Part shown: positions 12,016 to 14,519 of the stretch, piece by piece
How the letters are laid out: each line of letters starts with the position of its first letter
Numbering within the stretch: the stretch's first letter is position 1
Assembly: GCA_028276075.1 (NCBI GenBank)
Contig: JAPYXA010000007.1
Span: 1-14,519, forward strand
DNA: 14,519 nucleotides
Origin: Minisyncoccota bacterium
GTDB lineage: Bacteria; Patescibacteriota; Minisyncoccia; UBA6257; HR35
Reading direction: 5' to 3'
Notes under the pieces: model-generated
The model's database searches: none
What the model saw: the letters and a program-made list of their open reading frames with translations, nothing else
What the model was told of the DNA's origin: nothing
Made by a program: the position numbers and the translations under genes

Positions 12016-12989
12016 TTAAGCAACGTTTTTATAATATTCATCTATATTAAAATATTTGCTTTCAAATTCTTGACTTTTTTTGTGCTCTATGTTCTCCATA
12101 GGAGTTCTTAGATTAAACCAGTCCTCTTTCTTTTCTTAAAATTCTAAACAATCTACTTGTCCTTAAAGAAATCAAAATGCTACCGACAATATCTAATCTG
12201 CTCCAATTTTCAATATCTTTGTTTTCTAATTTTATGGGCAAAGAAATGGTGACATAAGTTATTTTAATTTTAGGATCAAGTCTAAAAGATAAAAGATCAT
12301 CAGAAAAAGGATTGTTTTTTAAATCGATTTGGGTAATATTTTTTGTTTTTAAATTTTCATAATTCTTTTTTATTAATTTTTCTATCTCTTTAATAGCAAA
12401 ATTTTCTTCAAGAGTAAAACAAATATTATTCGGAGCAAAATAATTTTCCCAAAAAGAAATTATATTTTCAAGATCAATGTTTTTACTTTTTCCGGATCAA
12501 AAAGAGAGGTATAAAAGAATGGGCTTGTTTTTTTAAATCTTAATTGAAGCTTAAAAATTCGAAGCTCATAACTTGTGAAACCAATTCTATCTTTAATTTC
12601 TTGTATAACAATTTGTTTTTCTTTTCCAAAATTATTAAAGAGTGGCTCAAAAAATATTTCTTTAGAGATTTTAATAGCCTCTTTTAAATATATTTTTAGG
12701 TAAAGAAAGATTAAATGAAATTTCTTATCTTGAGGTGTTTAAATTATAACTTCCGGCTCTTTCTTCAATGTAATTGACTAAAATTTCTGAAGAGGGAAAA
12801 TTTTTAGTGCTTTCTCCTAAAATATGTTCTAAAAGATGCGTAAACCAAGTTTATCCGGAGGATCATTTAAACGACCTGCTTTTATTGAATTTTTAAATAA
12901 ATATTCCCAAGTTCTGAATTAAAATAAAAAATAAATTTGGCATCATTTTCCAGTCTAAGAAAATATAAATTTTTATAAACCTGATATAT
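12016..12989 (-). pseudogene. Decayed M16-family zinc peptidase (insulinase-like)
   Basis: There is no long open frame, but joining frames on the minus strand rebuilds an M16 peptidase N-terminal half. Pieces in order: NLYFLRLENDAKFIFYFNSELGNIYL; KNSIKAGRLNDPPDKLGL; HLLEHILGES (the HxxEH zinc motif); FEPLF then KEKQIVIQEIKD (expected third zinc ligand); DLENIISFWENYFAPNNI; and TSRLFRILRKERGLV, matching the family SRLFQEIREKRGLAY. Breaks are small indels near 12890-12894 (T run), 12840/12841 (a missing base in GLAHLLEH), about 12745, 12480-12484 (T run) and about 12113-12118 (two bases). No ATG is found at the 5' end. The C-terminal half of a full M16 protein is missing; the last readable piece ends at a stop at 12016. 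Recent decay is likely; assembly indels are the alternative. Confidence 0.8.
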
Positions 12990-13000
12990 TAATTTAATTG

Positions 13001-13006
13001 TATAAT
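13001..13006 (+). promoter_or_regulatory. -10 box for folD, leaderless-type spacing
   Basis: A perfect TATAAT ends 7 bases before the folD ATG at 13014, so the transcript should start at or beside the start codon. The surrounding TATAATAAATTT is identical to that before rtcB. No -35 box is obvious and no Shine-Dalgarno sequence is present. Confidence 0.55.
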
Positions 13007-13013
13007 AAATTTA

Positions 13014-13835
13014 ATGATTATTGATGGAAAAAAATTAGCAGAAGAAATATTAGAAAATTTAAAAGAAAAAAGGAAAAATTATGAGAAGTTAAAAATCGCT
13101 GCTTTTTTGATTGGCAAAAACGAAGGAAAATTGAGTTTTTTAAAAATTAAACATAAATTCGCACAGGAGTTAAATATTGAATTTAAAATTTATGAGATTG
13201 ATGAAAATTTAAGTAAAAGAAAAATAAGAAAATATTTAAGTCAAATTTTAAAACATAAAAGTATTCAAGGAGCAATTTTTCAATTGCCCATTCCAGAAAA
13301 ATTTCCTATTCAATATCTTTTAAATTCAATTCCACCAAAAAAGGACATCGATTGTCTTTCTAGTAGACTTTTAGGAAAATTTTATACAAACATTCCGGTA
13401 ATTCGTCCGCCAGCAGTTGAAGTTGTTGATTTTATAAAAGAAAAATATAATTTAGATTTTCAAGGAAAAAATGTTTTGATTGTCGGCTATGGAAGATTAG
13501 TTGGCAAACCCTTGGTTCATTATTTTGCTAATTTAGATTCAACAGTAATTATTGCACAAAGTAAAACTAATCTTAAAGAATATTTAAAAATTGCTGATGT
13601 GATTATTACCGGAGCAGGTAAGGCAAACTTGATTGATGAATGTAAAGAAGGAGCTATTTTAATTGATTTTGGTTATAGTTTTGAAAACGGGAAAATTCAT
13701 GGAGATATTAATTTTGAAAAATTAAAAGATAAATCAGATTTAATTACTCCAACCCCAGGAGGAACGGGTCCAATTTTGGTGGCTAAACTTTTTGATAATT
13801 TTTTTAAATTATTAGAGTATAAATCTCCGATATAG
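13014..13835 (+). CDS. folD: Methylenetetrahydrofolate dehydrogenase / cyclohydrolase FolD
   Basis: FolD of 273 residues, a cytosolic enzyme interconverting 5,10-methylene-, methenyl- and 10-formyl-tetrahydrofolate with NADP(H) or NAD(H). The N-terminal catalytic part has SFLKIKHK with the expected catalytic lysine (K46), FQLPIP (Q90) and KDIDCLS (D113). The nucleotide-binding part has NVLIVGYGRLVGKP (153-166) and ADVIITGAGK; the C-terminus has TPTPGGTGP (245-253), the family signature. Departures: the tyrosine that usually precedes the catalytic lysine by four positions is Phe42, the PCTP motif is IRPPA, and the VGRS serine is Gly. The length is that of a full enzyme. It is divergently arranged with the M16 pseudogene and followed by rpoB. 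Confidence 0.93.
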   Translation: MIIDGKKLAEEILENLKEKRKNYEKLKIAAFLIGKNEGKLSFLKIKHKFAQELNIEFKIYEIDENLSKRKIRKYLSQILKHKSIQGAIFQLPIPEKFPIQYLLNSIPPKKDIDCLSSRLLGKFYTNIPVIRPPAVEVVDFIKEKYNLDFQGKNVLIVGYGRLVGKPLVHYFANLDSTVIIAQSKTNLKEYLKIADVIITGAGKANLIDECKEGAILIDFGYSFENGKIHGDINFEKLKDKSDLITPTPGGTGPILVAKLFDNFFKLLEYKSPI

Positions 13836-13836
13836 C

Positions 13837-13869
13837 AATTAAAATTTTTTATAGGTATAAATTTTAATT
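13837..13869 (+). terminator. AT-only hairpin after folD
   Basis: AATTAAAATTT (13837-13847) and its exact complement AAATTTTAATT (13859-13869) form an 11-base-pair stem with an 11-base loop, beginning one base after the folD stop. The stem has no G-C pair and no clean T tract follows, so it may be a 3'-end structure rather than a true terminator. Confidence 0.4.
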
Positions 13870-13940
13870 TAAATCTAATTTATTGTTAGGAATTTAAAAA
13901 AATATAAGAAATCTTTAATATATCTAGCGGTAATAAATAC

Positions 13941-13970
13941 TTGACAAATAAATTTATTCTGTGATATAAT
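13941..13970 (+). promoter_or_regulatory. Near-consensus promoter for rpoB
   Basis: TTGACA (13941-13946) and TATAAT (13965-13970) are both perfect hexamers, 18 bases apart, with an extended -10 TGA directly before TATAAT. Transcription is expected near 13977, leaving a leader of about 76 bases before the rpoB ATG. It is the only clear two-box promoter in the window. Confidence 0.85.
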
Positions 13971-13991
13971 TTCTTAAAATAAGATTCTTAT

Positions 13992-14009
13992 ATGGAAATT
14001 AATAAGTAA
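13992..14009 (+). other. Five-codon open frame in the rpoB leader
   Basis: ATG-GAA-ATT-AAT-AAG-TAA lies about 15 bases after the predicted transcription start. It would encode MEINK. It may be chance, or a leader peptide; no ribosome-binding site is visible. Confidence 0.2.
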
Positions 14010-14052
14010 AAAATATCTTTAATTTTTTTAATAGGCCAAAAGCCCTTATTTA

Positions 14053-14519
14053 ATGTTTGCGCCAAAAAATTTTTCAAAATTTTCTTATTTAGATCCAGGA
14101 TATCTTTTAGAAGATTTGCAAAATTCTTTTAATAGATTTTTATATGAAGGATTAAAAAAAATTTTTAATGAATATTTTCCTATCTATGATTATTCCGAAA
14201 AAGAATTAAAACTGGAGTTTGTTGATTATGAAATAAGTGAACCTAAGATTACTGAGGAAGAGGCTAAATACTTTGGTGTTAATTATGCTTCATCTTTAAG
14301 ATTGAATTTAAAACTCCACAACCTCGTTGCTAAAAAAGAAAAAACTCAGAAGATTTTTTTTGGTGAAATTCCTATTATGACAAAAAATTGTTCTTTTATA
14401 ATTAATGGCATTGAAAGGACGATAGTTAATCAACTTCTTAGATCTCCAGGAGTTTATTTTAGTTATACTCCATACGGAGAATTAAAGAAATTTGGGGCAA
14501 AGGTTTTACCTCAACAAGG
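14053..14519 (+). CDS. rpoB: DNA-directed RNA polymerase subunit beta, N-terminal part (partial)
   Basis: The first 155 codons of RpoB, running off the window. The N-terminus YLDPGYLLEDLQNSFNRFLYEGLKKIFNEYFPIYDYSEKELKLEFVDYEI fits the conserved beta protrusion start (DL-xx-Q--SF--FL--GL---F---FPI-D-S----LEF--Y). The next block FFGEIPIMTKNCSFIINGIERTIVNQLLRSPGVYF is the family signature around the GSFIINGxERVIV and RSPGVYF motifs. The ATG at 14053 follows AT-rich leader without a Shine-Dalgarno sequence. The strong promoter at 13941-13970 drives it separately from folD. rplJ/rplL do not precede it, so the rplJL-rpoBC linkage is broken here. Confidence 0.96.
   Translation, partial: MFAPKNFSKFSYLDPGYLLEDLQNSFNRFLYEGLKKIFNEYFPIYDYSEKELKLEFVDYEISEPKITEEEAKYFGVNYASSLRLNLKLHNLVAKKEKTQKIFFGEIPIMTKNCSFIINGIERTIVNQLLRSPGVYFSYTPYGELKKFGAKVLPQQ

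Noticed and set aside
1..14519. Alternative genetic code (UGA as glycine)
   Set aside because: rplO and adk end with TGA at the expected places, and conserved genes contain no in-frame TGA.

Overview
The window looks like a chromosomal piece of a candidate phyla radiation (Patescibacteria) bacterium. It is very AT-rich and compactly packed. The spc ribosomal operon runs rpsE-rplO with no rpmD (uL30) between them, as known for this radiation. Genes start mostly without Shine-Dalgarno sequences, and several sit directly behind a TATAAT box. UGA is read as stop (rplO and adk end in TGA and no core gene contains an in-frame TGA), so this is not one of the UGA-glycine lineages. The exact phylum cannot be fixed from this window.

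Layout. Positions 1-3803 carry the end of the spc operon on the plus strand: rpsH tail, rplF, rplR, rpsE, rplO, secY and a divergent adenylate-kinase-like gene, tightly spaced or overlapping. The usual followers (map, infA, rpsM and so on) are absent; instead there is tRNA-Ser(UGA) at 3866-3951. Next come a complete rtcB RNA ligase gene (plus) and a large MgtA-like P-type ATPase gene (minus), convergent with overlapping stop codons. Positions 8809-11751 hold a membrane-protein locus: a DUF2157 protein, a second polytopic protein split by a single-base frameshift, and a GDYXXLXY-type protein. Positions 11798-12989 (minus) hold a small intact unknown gene and a decayed M16 zinc peptidase gene. 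The window ends with folD and the start of rpoB, the latter behind a near-consensus promoter.

The most unusual feature is a set of related in-frame insertions inside two unrelated conserved genes: one in rtcB and two in the ATPase. They share short DNA motifs (CACnGACT and its complement AGTCnGTG), are partly palindromic, and are read in the same frame in both genes, giving peptides such as DYTDF/DYVDF, TQTKTD/TQTKQ and YSAS/YSAK. This resembles the concept of the Rickettsia palindromic elements: a small repeat that survives inside proteins. Other points worth checking are the leaderless-promoter architecture, a 138-bp inverted-repeat element before the DUF2157 locus, the altered P-loop of the adenylate-kinase-like protein, and signs of gene decay between 9.5 and 13 kb.
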